DNA of 23,313 nt from Castellaniella sp. UBA6218 (GTDB lineage Bacteria > Pseudomonadota > Gammaproteobacteria > Burkholderiales > Burkholderiaceae_B): NCBI GenBank assembly GCA_002421865.1, contig DISE01000058.1, positions 29,447 through 52,759 on the forward strand, in the 5' to 3' direction. Under the pieces are notes generated by a model. The model worked only from the letters and a program-made list of their open reading frames with translations, searched no databases and was not told the DNA's origin. Of the stretch, positions 14,368 to 21,696 are shown piece after piece. Position 1 is the first letter of the stretch; each line of letters opens with the position of its first letter. A program made the position numbers and the translations under genes.

Positions 14368-15318
14368 TCAGGCCAGGTTCAGCATCTGCCCGTCCGGCTG
14401 GCCGGACGGAGGCGTCGCCGTTTCGGGCGCTTGTCCGGTCAGGGCGATGAGCGCCGCCTGATCCTGCCGTATTTCATAGCGGCTCCAGAAGTGCTCCAGG
14501 TCGCCCGGATCGTTCAGATCGTAGATCCGGTTCTGTTGTCCGCACACGATATAGAGCCCGTTGCCGCCGGCCATGTTCACCACATTCATGGCGTGCGAGA
14601 ACGGCCGGCCCTTGACCGGGATGCTGATGCAGCCGCGTGCGCCCTCGCCGATCATTTCGGTCAATTCCCGGATGAACTCGCCCTGGTCATGGAGGGCGTA
14701 ACCCGGGTGCTCGTTCATCAGTGCGTCGAATGCTCCCCGGCGCCCTTCGGCCACCTGGTGCAACCTGGGGGTGTCCGGTCCGCGGCCCTGGGGCGTGAAC
14801 TGGGCCAGGGTCTGATCCACCGCCCTGGTGCAGTGGACGCAGTTCTGATTCAGCACCAGCGTGGGTTTTTTCAGGCTGATGAGATCGGTGAGGATGTTCA
14901 GCAAGTTCTTGAAGCTGAACCATGTGCGTTGCGGGTTCGTGTTCCTGGCCACGAACTGCAGGAATTCCTTTGGGTTGGCGTTCAGGTCCCTGTCGGCGCG
15001 CAGTCCAAGCTCGTCATTCAGCCGCGCGTCTTCAGGCAGGAAGGTCGTCTTCGTCCCGGCGGGGGTGCTTTCCCGCGCATCCTGGCTGATCAGCATGTCG
15101 AACGAGTCTTCCGTTTCGATCAGATCGAACTCGTCGTGAGACACTTCCTGGCCTGGCAGCACATTGTGGGAAGCGGGACCGTACAGGTCGACGAAATCTT
15201 CCAGATCCGAATCTCCGGATTTGTTCTGTACGTTTCCGGAAGGCGCGTCCGTGCACGAGAAATCGTCTTGCATGGGAACGCGGGGTGTCGTGCCGCCTTG
15301 AATGGGGGGGGTGCTCAT
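14368..15318 (-). CDS. Putative type III secretion effector with papain-like Cys-His-Asp domain
   Basis: I do not recognise a named homologue for this 316-residue protein. The start is well set: AGGAG lies 5 nt before the ATG (complement of 15316-15318). Residues 1-110 are polar, Ser/Thr/Pro-rich and acidic and probably disordered, without a Sec signal peptide. From about 115 the protein looks folded. LNQNCVHCTRAVDQTLAQF (C160, C163), GRPFSHAMNVVNM (H242) and NRIYDLNDPGD (D267, D270) appear in the order Cys, His, Asp found in papain-like toxins, glutamine deamidases and C39/C58-type proteases; I infer a catalytic triad C160-H242-D267. A full hrp-box consensus lies upstream (15352-15380). Together these suggest a secreted effector controlled by a HrpL/BtrS-type sigma factor. 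No type III apparatus or chaperone gene is in the window. The GC content of lines I counted (50-62%) is somewhat lower than in neighbouring genes, hinting at horizontal origin. Confidence 0.6.
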   Translation of the reverse strand: MSTPPIQGGTTPRVPMQDDFSCTDAPSGNVQNKSGDSDLEDFVDLYGPASHNVLPGQEVSHDEFDLIETEDSFDMLISQDARESTPAGTKTTFLPEDARLNDELGLRADRDLNANPKEFLQFVARNTNPQRTWFSFKNLLNILTDLISLKKPTLVLNQNCVHCTRAVDQTLAQFTPQGRGPDTPRLHQVAEGRRGAFDALMNEHPGYALHDQGEFIRELTEMIGEGARGCISIPVKGRPFSHAMNVVNMAGGNGLYIVCGQQNRIYDLNDPGDLEHFWSRYEIRQDQAALIALTGQAPETATPPSGQPDGQMLNLA

Positions 15319-15351
15319 GGTGACTCCTGATCCGGGGAGGGGTTCGGCTCA

Positions 15352-15380
15352 TTCGTGGCGGATCGCACCGGATTGGTTCC
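15352..15380 (-). promoter_or_regulatory. Hrp-box-type promoter (HrpL-like ECF sigma) of the effector-like gene
   Basis: On the minus strand GGAACC (complement of 15375-15380) is followed after 16 nt by CCACGAA (complement of 15352-15358). This fits the published hrp-box consensus GGAACC-N15/16-CCACNNA at every fixed position. It lies 33 nt upstream of the ATG, pointing at the gene, in the short gap after the lipoprotein gene. I found no second copy in the window. The match is direct; recognition by a sigma factor is inferred. Confidence 0.7.
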
Positions 15381-15408
15381 CTGCACGCCCCGGACCCGGA
15401 GTCCGGCC

Positions 15409-15939
15409 CTAGTTTCTGGGGTACACGTCTTCGTGGTCGTACATCGGATCCGGTCCCGGGTGGAATTTCGTCACCTGGCGGCCGTCAGGGCCCATGAACA
15501 CGTACATCAGGGAATTCCAGACGTGGTCCTGCTTGTAGCGGTAGCTCCAGACGATCTGGCGCACGTTGGGCAGGCCGGCCGTGTCGATGATGGCGGGCGG
15601 CCCGAATTCGCAGCGCACCTGGTCCGCCGTCCATTCGCCTTGTTTCAGGATCTGGAAATGCGCGTCGGTCAGAATGGGCTCGACGCCCTGGACACGGCCC
15701 TGCGCGTCCACCGTGGCGCCCCAGGCGTATTGCCCCAGAGGCTGACGCGACCAGACGACGCGGTCGCGGCCCTGGCGATCGACGCATTGCAGCGTGGGTG
15801 CGCCGAATCGCGCCGTCACCTGGGACAGCGGCGTACCGGGCGGGGTGGAGGCGATGCTGGCGCAACCCGCCAGCCAGAGGCCGGCGCCCGCTGTCAGGGC
15901 GCCCCGGCCCCAGGACCGCATGCGTGAACAGGAAAACAT
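15409..15939 (-). CDS. Lipoprotein with BamE/SmpA-like repeats, function unknown
   Basis: A 176-residue protein with a lipoprotein signal: a basic start, a hydrophobic stretch and lipobox LAGC with C26 as the lipidation site, so it is likely anchored in the outer membrane. Two similar segments follow: PLSQVTARFGAPTLQCVDRQGRDRVVW (about 37-64) and TADQVRCEFGPPAIIDTAGLPNVRQIVWSYRYK (about 104-136). Both have the helix-then-FG-P pattern of SmpA/BamE domains. This suggests a role in outer-membrane protein assembly or a small scaffold protein, which is inference. The ATG at 15939 follows GGGGGCG; an internal ATG at 15921 is possible. It ends 28 nt before the hrp box and probably has its own promoter. 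Confidence 0.78.
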   Translation of the reverse strand: MFSCSRMRSWGRGALTAGAGLWLAGCASIASTPPGTPLSQVTARFGAPTLQCVDRQGRDRVVWSRQPLGQYAWGATVDAQGRVQGVEPILTDAHFQILKQGEWTADQVRCEFGPPAIIDTAGLPNVRQIVWSYRYKQDHVWNSLMYVFMGPDGRQVTKFHPGPDPMYDHEDVYPRN

Positions 15940-15997
15940 GAAACGCCCCCATATGTGGTTTTCATCCCCCGATCGGGCATCTTTGGCGACGATCTCC

Positions 15998-16003
15998 TAC
16001 AAT
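15998..16003 (+). promoter_or_regulatory. Possible -10 element for the Ap4A phosphorylase-like gene
   Basis: TACAAT matches the sigma-70 -10 consensus at five of six bases and lies 70 nt before the gene start. No good -35 is seen at normal spacing. Confidence 0.3.
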
Positions 16004-16073
16004 CGGGAAAATTCGCCGCCGGGTTTCACCGGCATGGCCGGCGGAACCCGGCCCGCCCATGCGGAGGAGGAAT

Positions 16074-16988
16074 ATGCATTCTAACTTCATGGACGCCGTG
16101 CGCGCGCGCAGCGACCGGGCCCTCGCATCGGGCGACCTGAAGCCCATCGTGGCCGAACAGGTCGTCATCGAAGACCGGGGGCTGCCGTTCGTCGTTCGCC
16201 GGGTCGCCGCCCTGGCTGCCAAGGACGCGGCAAGGCGGAACGACCCGGCGAATGCGTCCGCGGGCCGCCAGACCGTCGAGCTGCCGGGCGGGCCGCGCGA
16301 TCCGGACTTCAACCCTTTCCTCTCGCCCGATCCCGCCCTGCTCGTCGGTCCGGTGGGGGAGCACCATGCGGCCATCCTCAACAAGTTCCCCGTCTGCCCG
16401 CATCACCTGGTGCTGGCCAGGCGGGCGTTCTCGGAGCAGCTCTCGCCGCTGGAGGACATCGACTTTCAGGCGCTGGCTTTCATGTTGTCGCAGGAAGGCG
16501 GCCTGGGTTTCTACAACGGGGGCGCCGCCGCAGGCGCCAGCCAGCGGCACAAGCACGTGCAATGGATTCCTGACGCCCCGGACAACGCCTCGTTGCGCGT
16601 CCTGGGGGCCGGCCTGCCGGTGAACCAGGCGCAGGGGGCCATTGTCCGCCATCCCGCCCTGGACCTGGCCCATTGTTTCGTGCGTGTAGACGCCGGCCTG
16701 GGCGCCGACGCCGGGGCCAGCGCCCGGGCCATGATGATCGCGTTCGGCCAGGCCTGCGCCGCGCTCGACCTGCGTCCCGGCCCGGACGGCCTGCTGCCGC
16801 CCTGCAACATGCTGGTGGGCGACGGCTGGATGCTGGTGCTGCCCCGCAGCCGGGAACACTTCCAGGGCGTGTCCCTGAACGCCCTGTCCTTCGGCGGCGT
16901 ACTGTACGTGCGCGATCCGGTCCAGGTCGATGCCATCCGCGCTGCCGGCCCCTTGCGGGCGTTGGCCAGCGTCGGAGTGCCGGGCTAG
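16074..16988 (+). CDS. Diadenosine tetraphosphate phosphorylase (ATP adenylyltransferase) family protein
   Basis: A 304-residue HIT-superfamily protein, predicted to split Ap4A with phosphate to ATP and ADP or to run the reverse reaction. The start at 16074 has an excellent ribosome site (GGAGGAGG, 3 nt before ATG); an in-frame ATG at 16059 lies before that site. The core contains DPDFNPFLSPDPALLVGPVGEHHAAILNKFPVCPHHLVLARRAF (about 77-119), a typical substrate-binding segment of this family, and the catalytic motif QRHKHVQWI (158-165, histidines H159 and H161 with Q163), equivalent to the H-x-H-x-Q of Apa1/Apa2-type enzymes. The C-terminal part (NMLVGDGWMLVLPRSREHFQGVSLNALSFGGVLYVRD) is also typical. 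It converges on the SpmAB-like gene with 13 nt between stops. Confidence 0.87.
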   Translation: MHSNFMDAVRARSDRALASGDLKPIVAEQVVIEDRGLPFVVRRVAALAAKDAARRNDPANASAGRQTVELPGGPRDPDFNPFLSPDPALLVGPVGEHHAAILNKFPVCPHHLVLARRAFSEQLSPLEDIDFQALAFMLSQEGGLGFYNGGAAAGASQRHKHVQWIPDAPDNASLRVLGAGLPVNQAQGAIVRHPALDLAHCFVRVDAGLGADAGASARAMMIAFGQACAALDLRPGPDGLLPPCNMLVGDGWMLVLPRSREHFQGVSLNALSFGGVLYVRDPVQVDAIRAAGPLRALASVGVPG

Positions 16989-17001
16989 GTCTGGGGCATC
17001 G

Positions 17002-18231
17002 TCAGCCGAAAAACCAGTAGCACACCCCGATCGAGGCCAGCACGCCCGCCACGTCCGCCAGCAGCGCGCAGCCCACGGCGTGGCGCGCGCGCTGGATGCC
17101 GACCGCGCCGAAATACACGGCCAGCACGTAGAAAGTCGTCTCGGTGCTGCCTTGGACGGTGGCCGCCAGCAGGGCGGCAAAGCTGTCCGGCCCCGAGTGT
17201 TGCATGGTTTCGATCATCAGGGCGCGTGCCGCGCTGCCGGAGAACGGCTTGACCAGGGCGGTCGGCAGGGCGTCGACGAAACGGGCGTCCAGACCGCCCG
17301 CGTGCGCCAGCCAGCGGATGCCTTCCAGCAGCACGTCCAGCGCCCCGGAAGCGCGCAGCACCCCCACCGCGCAGAGCATGGCCACCAGATAGGGCAGCAG
17401 ACCCTTGCAGACGTCGAAGCCATCCCTGGCGCCCTCGATGAAGCTTTCGTAGACCGGGATGCGTTTCCAGGCGCCGGCGACCAGAAAGGCGATCAGGATG
17501 CCGAACAGTGCCAGATTGCCCATCAACGAAGACAGGGCGGCCACGGCGGCGGCGCTCATGGACGCCAGCAGCGCCATGAAACTGCCCAGCAGCAGCGCGC
17601 CGCCGCCCAGCCAGGCCAGGACGACGGGATCGTGCAGCCGCAGCCGCTGCATGAAGGCCACCGACAGCAGCCCCGCCAGCGTCGAGGCCGAGGTCGCCAG
17701 CAGGATCGGCAGGAACACCAGCGTCGGATCGGCCGCGCCTTGCTGCGCCCGGTACATGAAGATCGTCACCGGCAGCAGCGTCAGCGACGAGGAATTCAGC
17801 ACCAGGAACAGGATCTGCGCGTTGCTGGCGGATCGGGGTTCCGGATTGAGCGTCTGCAGCGCGTGCATGGCCCGCAGGCCGATGGGTGTGGCGGCGTTGT
17901 CCAGTCCCAGCGCGTTGGCGGCGAAGTTCAGCGTGATCAGGCCCAGGGCCGGGTGCCCTGCCGGCACTTCCGGCATCAGGCGCCGGAACAGCGGACCCAG
18001 CAGCCGGGCCAGGCCGGCCACCAGCCCCGCCGATTCGGCGATCTTCAGGAAGCCCATCCACAGCGTCAGCGTGCCGAACAGCAGCAGCATCAGCTTGACC
18101 GACAGGTCCGCCATATCGAACAGGTTGACGATCAGGCGGGCGAACACTTCGGGATCGCCCTGCACGAGCCATTGGAACAGCGCGGCCGCCGCCGCGACGA
18201 GGAAGAACCCGAGCCAGAGGATGTTCAGCAT
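17002..18231 (-). CDS. SpmA-SpmB-like fused membrane protein (nucleoside-recognition/Gate domain)
   Basis: A 409-residue inner-membrane protein with about ten hydrophobic helices. The N-terminal half resembles spore maturation protein SpmA (LMLLLFGTLTLWMGFLKIAESAGLVAGLARLLGPLFRRLMPEVPAGHPALGLITLNFAANALGLDNAATPIGLRAM) and the C-terminal half SpmB (YESFIEGARDGFDVCKGLLPYLVAMLCAVGVLRASGALD; STETTFYVLAVYFGAVGIQRARHAVGCALLADVAGVLASI). This fused form occurs in many non-sporulating proteobacteria; its substrate is not known. The true start is the ATG complementary to 18229-18231, overlapping the end of the upstream dehydrogenase by 7 nt. A longer open frame reaching 18801 is only the antisense-frame read-through of that gene. 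Tight coupling suggests co-translation and perhaps a shared substrate. Confidence 0.87.
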   Translation of the reverse strand: MLNILWLGFFLVAAAAALFQWLVQGDPEVFARLIVNLFDMADLSVKLMLLLFGTLTLWMGFLKIAESAGLVAGLARLLGPLFRRLMPEVPAGHPALGLITLNFAANALGLDNAATPIGLRAMHALQTLNPEPRSASNAQILFLVLNSSSLTLLPVTIFMYRAQQGAADPTLVFLPILLATSASTLAGLLSVAFMQRLRLHDPVVLAWLGGGALLLGSFMALLASMSAAAVAALSSLMGNLALFGILIAFLVAGAWKRIPVYESFIEGARDGFDVCKGLLPYLVAMLCAVGVLRASGALDVLLEGIRWLAHAGGLDARFVDALPTALVKPFSGSAARALMIETMQHSGPDSFAALLAATVQGSTETTFYVLAVYFGAVGIQRARHAVGCALLADVAGVLASIGVCYWFFG

Positions 18232-19385
18232 GCGGCTTCCGGATTCACCAGCACGCGCCGGTCCACGTCCTGGACGCGTGTGCGGCCGCAGAAGGCCATG
18301 GTCACGTCCAGTTCGTTGGCCATCAATTCCAGGCAGCGCAGCACCCCGGCTTCGCCGTAGGCGGCCAGGGCGTACAGGAAGGCGCGGCCGATCAGCACGC
18401 CGCGCGCGCCCAGCGCCAGGGCGCGCAGCGTGTCCTGGCCGCTGCGCACGCCGCCGTCCATCAGCACCTCGATGCGGTCGCCCACAGCCTGCGCGATGGC
18501 GGGCAGGGCGGCGATCGACGACGGCGCGCCGTCCAGCTGGCGCCCGCCGTGGTTCGAGACCACCAGCGCGTCCGCCCCGGCGTCCACCGCGCGGCGGGCG
18601 TCCTGGGTGTCCAGGATGCCTTTGACGATCAGCTTTCCGCCCCAGCGTTCCTTGATCCAGGCCAGGTCGTCCCAGTTCAGCGTGGCGTCGAACTGTTCCG
18701 CCGTCCAGGACGCCAGGGAACGCATGTCCGCCACGCCTTTGGCGTGTCCGACGATGTTGCCGAACGCGCGCCGGGGCGTGCGGAGCATCTCCAGGCACCA
18801 TTGCGGCTTGAGCGCCAGGTTCGCCAGATTCGCCAGCGTCGGGCGCGGCGGCGTGGAAAGCCCGTTCTTGATGTCCTTGCGCCGCTGTCCCATCACCTGC
18901 AGGTCCAGCGTCACCATCAGGGCCGAACAGCGCGCCGCGCGGGCGCGGTCGATCAGCCGGCCGATGAACTCCCGGTCGCGCATCACATACAGCTGGAACC
19001 AGAATGGCCGGCTGGTGCGGGCGGCCACATCCTCGATCGAGCAGATGCTCATGGTCGACAGTGTGAACGGCACACCGAAGCGTTCCGCCGCCCGGGCGGC
19101 CAGGATTTCGCCATCGGCGCGCTGCATGCCCGTCAGTCCGGTCGGGGCCAGGGCCAGCGGCATCGCCACATCCTCGCCCGCCAGGCGCGCCCGCAGGCTG
19201 CGCCGGGCGATGTCCACGGCGACCCGCTGGCGGAACTTCAGCGCCTGCAGATCGGCCTCGTTGGCGCGGTAGGTGGATTCCGTCCAGGATCCGGAGTCCA
19301 TGTAGTCATAGAACATGCGCGGCACGCGCCGCCGCGCGATGCGGCGGAAGTCCTCGACGCAGGTGATCTTGTTCAAGGCGGGCAA
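18225..19385 (-). CDS. FMN-dependent alpha-hydroxy-acid dehydrogenase (L-lactate dehydrogenase-like)
   Basis: Oxidises an L-2-hydroxy acid, probably lactate or a relative, to the 2-oxo acid and passes electrons to the respiratory chain. The 386-residue (beta/alpha)8 protein shows RRRVPRMFYDYMDSGSWTESTYRAN, ALAPTGLTGMQRADGE, FTLSTMSICSIEDVA, WFQLYVMRDREF, the FMN-binding lysine in GKLIVKGILD (K255), the active-site signature SNHGGRQLDGAPSSI (H279, R282) and MDGGVRSGQDTLRALALGARGVLIGRAFLY. The start is uncertain. I take TTG at 19385 because GGAG lies 7 nt before it and homologues begin near LNKITC; TTG at 19376 or 19448 are alternatives. The lack of an LldR or glycolate subunit nearby leaves the substrate open. 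Confidence 0.88.
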   Translation of the reverse strand: MPALNKITCVEDFRRIARRRVPRMFYDYMDSGSWTESTYRANEADLQALKFRQRVAVDIARRSLRARLAGEDVAMPLALAPTGLTGMQRADGEILAARAAERFGVPFTLSTMSICSIEDVAARTSRPFWFQLYVMRDREFIGRLIDRARAARCSALMVTLDLQVMGQRRKDIKNGLSTPPRPTLANLANLALKPQWCLEMLRTPRRAFGNIVGHAKGVADMRSLASWTAEQFDATLNWDDLAWIKERWGGKLIVKGILDTQDARRAVDAGADALVVSNHGGRQLDGAPSSIAALPAIAQAVGDRIEVLMDGGVRSGQDTLRALALGARGVLIGRAFLYALAAYGEAGVLRCLELMANELDVTMAFCGRTRVQDVDRRVLVNPEAAC

Positions 19386-19448
19386 GGGGGGGCTCCGGAA
19401 GAGGGGGATGGCCGTGATGATACGATGCCTCCCGCGGTTTGAAGCCAA

Positions 19449-19686
19449 TCGCCACGCCCGGATACAACATCAGGGTAATCCCCGATCATGGGTATGGGCA
19501 TCCGGACCGATGTTGCGGGTATGCAACGACTTGCCGGGAAACTGGCCGTTTTGTCCCGCCCGACATGGCATTCATCCCGGATTTTTGATGCAATACCTAC
19601 AACTTCCCATCGCGGAGTTGGAAGAGCAGCGGCACAGGTTGTTGTTGGCCTGCTCTGATTCACACAAATCTACGGAGATTTCTTAC
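19449..19686 (+). promoter_or_regulatory. Intergenic region and long leader of the porin gene
   Basis: 238 nt without a credible gene. It may hold the divergent promoters and a long porin leader. Two pairing segments are visible: CAACATC (19465-19471) with GATGTTG (19509-19515), and AGAGCAG (19623-19629) with CTGCTCT (19650-19656), the latter about 30 nt before the porin ATG. Porin leaders are common small-RNA targets, but no such pairing is demonstrated. Confidence 0.4.
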
Positions 19687-20829
19687 ATGAAAAAGACTCT
19701 GCTCGCCGCCGCTCTGCTGGCTGGTTTCGCCACCGCCGGCGTTGCTCAAGCGGAAACGTCCGTGACGCTGTACGGCATTCTGGACACCGGCTACGGCTAC
19801 CAGAACTACAAGTACGACCACGCTGGCGCTGATGCCACCGCCAAGTCCTCGGGTCTGCGCGACGGCACCTTCAACGGCAACCGTTTCGGCCTGAAGGGCT
19901 CCGAAGATCTGGGCGACGGCCTGCGCGCCATCTTCCAACTGGAGCAAGGCTTCAACCTGGGTGACGGCACCGCCGCCAACAATACCCGTGCTTTCCATCG
20001 CCAAGCCTTCGTGGGTCTGTCCAGCGACAACTGGGGTACCTTCACGATGGGCCGCCAGTACTCCGCCGGCGTGGACACCTTCCTGGTGCCCAATGGCGTG
20101 AACCTGGGTGATGCCGACAAGGTCTTCGGCTCCACCGGTCTGGGCGAAGGCACCCGCGTCGACAACTCCTTCAAGTACGTGACGCCTGACATGTCCGGCT
20201 TCAAGGGTATCTTGATGTACGGTACCGACAACGACGGCGGCACCACCGTGGGTCGCAACACCAACGGTTCGTCCTTCGCCAACCGCGGTGCCCGCGTGTC
20301 CGTCGGCGCCCTGTACGCCAACGGCCCGATCGGCGTCGGCGCCAGCTATGACCGTCAAAGCCAGACGTCCAATGACGCCACTGGTGTCGAGCGCAGCGCT
20401 GCGACCTCCTGGCAGATCAACGGCTCCTACGACTTCGAAGTCGTGAAGCTGGGTCTGGCCTACGGTCAAGACCGCCATGGCAAGCTGGGCTGGAACGGCG
20501 CCGCCAACGGCATCACCGGCATCCCCGGCACGGTCAACACCGCCACCCTGTTCGACGACTTCAAGTCCAACAACTACCACGTCGGCCTGAGCGCTCCTCT
20601 GGCGGGCGGCACCCTGTACGCTGGCTGGAACTACTCCACGTCCAACCTGGACAACAGCGACAAGCTGGGCGACGAAGCCGGCAGCATCAGCACCTACCAG
20701 CTGAACTACGTCTACCCGCTGTCCAAGCGCACCAGCCTGTACACCTACGCGTCCTATGCCAAGAACATCGGCTACATCAAGGACCTGAAGGGTACCGAAG
20801 CCGGCGTCGGCGTGAACCACAAGTTCTAA
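19687..20829 (+). CDS. General porin, Gram-negative 16-strand trimeric type
   Basis: An outer-membrane diffusion channel, probably one of the most abundant proteins of the cell. The start is ATG 19687 after CTACGGAGATTTCTTAC. The signal peptide MKKTLLAAALLAGFATAGVAQA is followed by ETSVTLYGILDTGYGYQNY, the classic first strand of betaproteobacterial porins. Further family marks are SRFGLKG-type NRFGLKGSEDLGDGLRAIFQLEQGFNLGDG, FHRQAFVGLSSDNWGTFTMGRQYSAG (the PEFR-like region of loop 3 begins here), and the end VGVNHKF with a terminal Phe, the recognition signal for the BAM complex. The total of 380 residues is normal. Codon use differs from neighbours in favouring C-ending and preferred codons (for example CTG, GGC, AAC), as expected of a highly expressed gene. 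Confidence 0.95.
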   Translation: MKKTLLAAALLAGFATAGVAQAETSVTLYGILDTGYGYQNYKYDHAGADATAKSSGLRDGTFNGNRFGLKGSEDLGDGLRAIFQLEQGFNLGDGTAANNTRAFHRQAFVGLSSDNWGTFTMGRQYSAGVDTFLVPNGVNLGDADKVFGSTGLGEGTRVDNSFKYVTPDMSGFKGILMYGTDNDGGTTVGRNTNGSSFANRGARVSVGALYANGPIGVGASYDRQSQTSNDATGVERSAATSWQINGSYDFEVVKLGLAYGQDRHGKLGWNGAANGITGIPGTVNTATLFDDFKSNNYHVGLSAPLAGGTLYAGWNYSTSNLDNSDKLGDEAGSISTYQLNYVYPLSKRTSLYTYASYAKNIGYIKDLKGTEAGVGVNHKF

Positions 20830-20836
20830 TCGTTTC

Positions 20837-20909
20837 GCGTGGCTCGTCCACGCTGACGATGCGGCCCGGCTTGCCGGGCCGTCACGAACGGCGGGGGCTT
20901 CGGCCCCCG
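20837..20909 (+). repeat. Three successive hairpins after the porin gene
   Basis: Three perfect stem-loops follow the stop: GCGTGG/CCACGC (20837-20853, 5-nt loop), CGGCCCGGC/GCCGGGCCG (20862-20881, 2-nt loop) and CGGGGGC-TTCG-GCCCCCG (20892-20909, a stable UUCG tetraloop). They directly precede the final T-tract terminator and probably protect the mRNA 3' end or back up termination. Confidence 0.75.
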
Positions 20910-20946
20910 ATAAAAAAAGCCACCTCTCGGGGTGGCTTTTTTTATC
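20909..20946 (+). terminator. Strong intrinsic terminator of the porin gene
   Basis: A 16-nt left arm (20909-20924) pairs perfectly with a 16-nt right arm (20931-20946) around TCTCGG. The core is GCCACC/GGTGGC with flanking A7 and T7 tracts, so it can act on both strands. Confidence 0.93.
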
Positions 20947-21137
20947 CAGGCCAGGCGGTCGCGTGCTGGCTGTGACAGCTGATTATCGCCAAAAATGGAA
21001 AAATGAATTCACTGGAGCCTGGTTTATCTCAGTGCAGCAAAAGCGCACACTGTTTCCAACAGAGCAGGGCATGACTCACCTGGCTGAAAGCCGGTGACAT
21101 CCTGCTTCGTCACGTACCTGAACTGAAGGAAACCATC

Positions 21138-21452
21138 ATGAAAGTCACTACCGCCGCCTCCATCGCCCTGTTGTCCCTGGGGCTCGCCTCCGCCGGCATC
21201 GCCCGGGCCGATCAGGCCGACTACCCTGAAATCGTGACGCCCAGCACGCAATCCCGCGCGGAGGTCGTCCAGGCGCTGCGCGTGGCCCAATCCCAGGGTC
21301 TGGTCGTCGCGGGCGAGCAAAGCGACTATCCGGGATCGCAGGCCGAAGGCCGGACCTTGTCCCGCGCGCAGGTCCTGAACGAACTCAGGCAGGCCAGGAC
21401 CGCTGGTCTGTTGACCATCGGGGATAGTGCCCAGTACCCCCGCATCCTGTAG
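21138..21452 (+). CDS. Small exported DUF4148-type protein
   Basis: A 104-residue protein with AAGGAAACCATC before the ATG at 21138. It has a signal peptide (about 1-24, ending GIARA) and a mature part of roughly 80 residues, so it is predicted to be periplasmic. The mature part holds two similar units: DYPEIVTPSTQSRAEVVQALRVAQSQGLVVAG (28-59) and DYPGSQAEGRTLSRAQVLNELRQARTAGLLTIG (63-95), followed by a third partial YP (QYPRI). The pattern SRAxVxxxLRxAxxxGL is that of DUF4148, common and often multicopy in Burkholderiales. The function of the family is unknown. It is a separate unit, flanked by the porin terminator and by its own terminator. Confidence 0.85.
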   Translation: MKVTTAASIALLSLGLASAGIARADQADYPEIVTPSTQSRAEVVQALRVAQSQGLVVAGEQSDYPGSQAEGRTLSRAQVLNELRQARTAGLLTIGDSAQYPRIL

Positions 21453-21477
21453 TCGCCGCGCTGATCCAGCCCGGTGG

Positions 21478-21515
21478 AAAGCGCCTGCCGCGCATCTTGC
21501 GCGGCAGGCGCTTTT
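21478..21515 (+). terminator. Intrinsic terminator of the DUF4148 gene
   Basis: A perfect 16-bp stem (21478-21493 with 21499-21514, loop ATCTT), GC-rich at the core (GCGCCTGCCGCGC), ending in CTTTTGTCT. Confidence 0.9.
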
Positions 21516-21653
21516 GTCTGGCGCGCGGTCGGTGCGGGACGTTGTGCTCCCCGCGTGGTTTCAGGTGCCTGAAAGGTCTTCTGTGATCTTCTGAATTCTT
21601 GATCTCGAATATGTTTCCACCCCGGGTTTTCCCGGCGATCGGGCTTGTCGAAA

Positions 21654-21662
21654 TGCTACAAT
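21654..21662 (+). promoter_or_regulatory. Extended -10 promoter element for the nuo operon
   Basis: TGC followed by TACAAT (21657-21662) is an extended -10 element 34 nt before nuoA. No good -35 is seen at 17 nt, which extended -10 promoters tolerate. Confidence 0.5.
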
Positions 21663-21696
21663 CCCGTGGTTTGATCTTTTGGAACAGGGGCCATAC

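Noticed and set aside
14290..15940. A genomic island integrated at tRNA-Ser
   Set aside because: The location beside a tRNA fits, but there is no integrase, and I found no second copy of the tRNA 3' end in the following 2 kb. Gain of the effector-like gene by other means remains possible.
18232..18801. Upstream extension of the SpmAB-like gene
   Set aside because: It is a shifted-frame reading of the dehydrogenase gene; SpmA similarity begins at the ATG at 18231.
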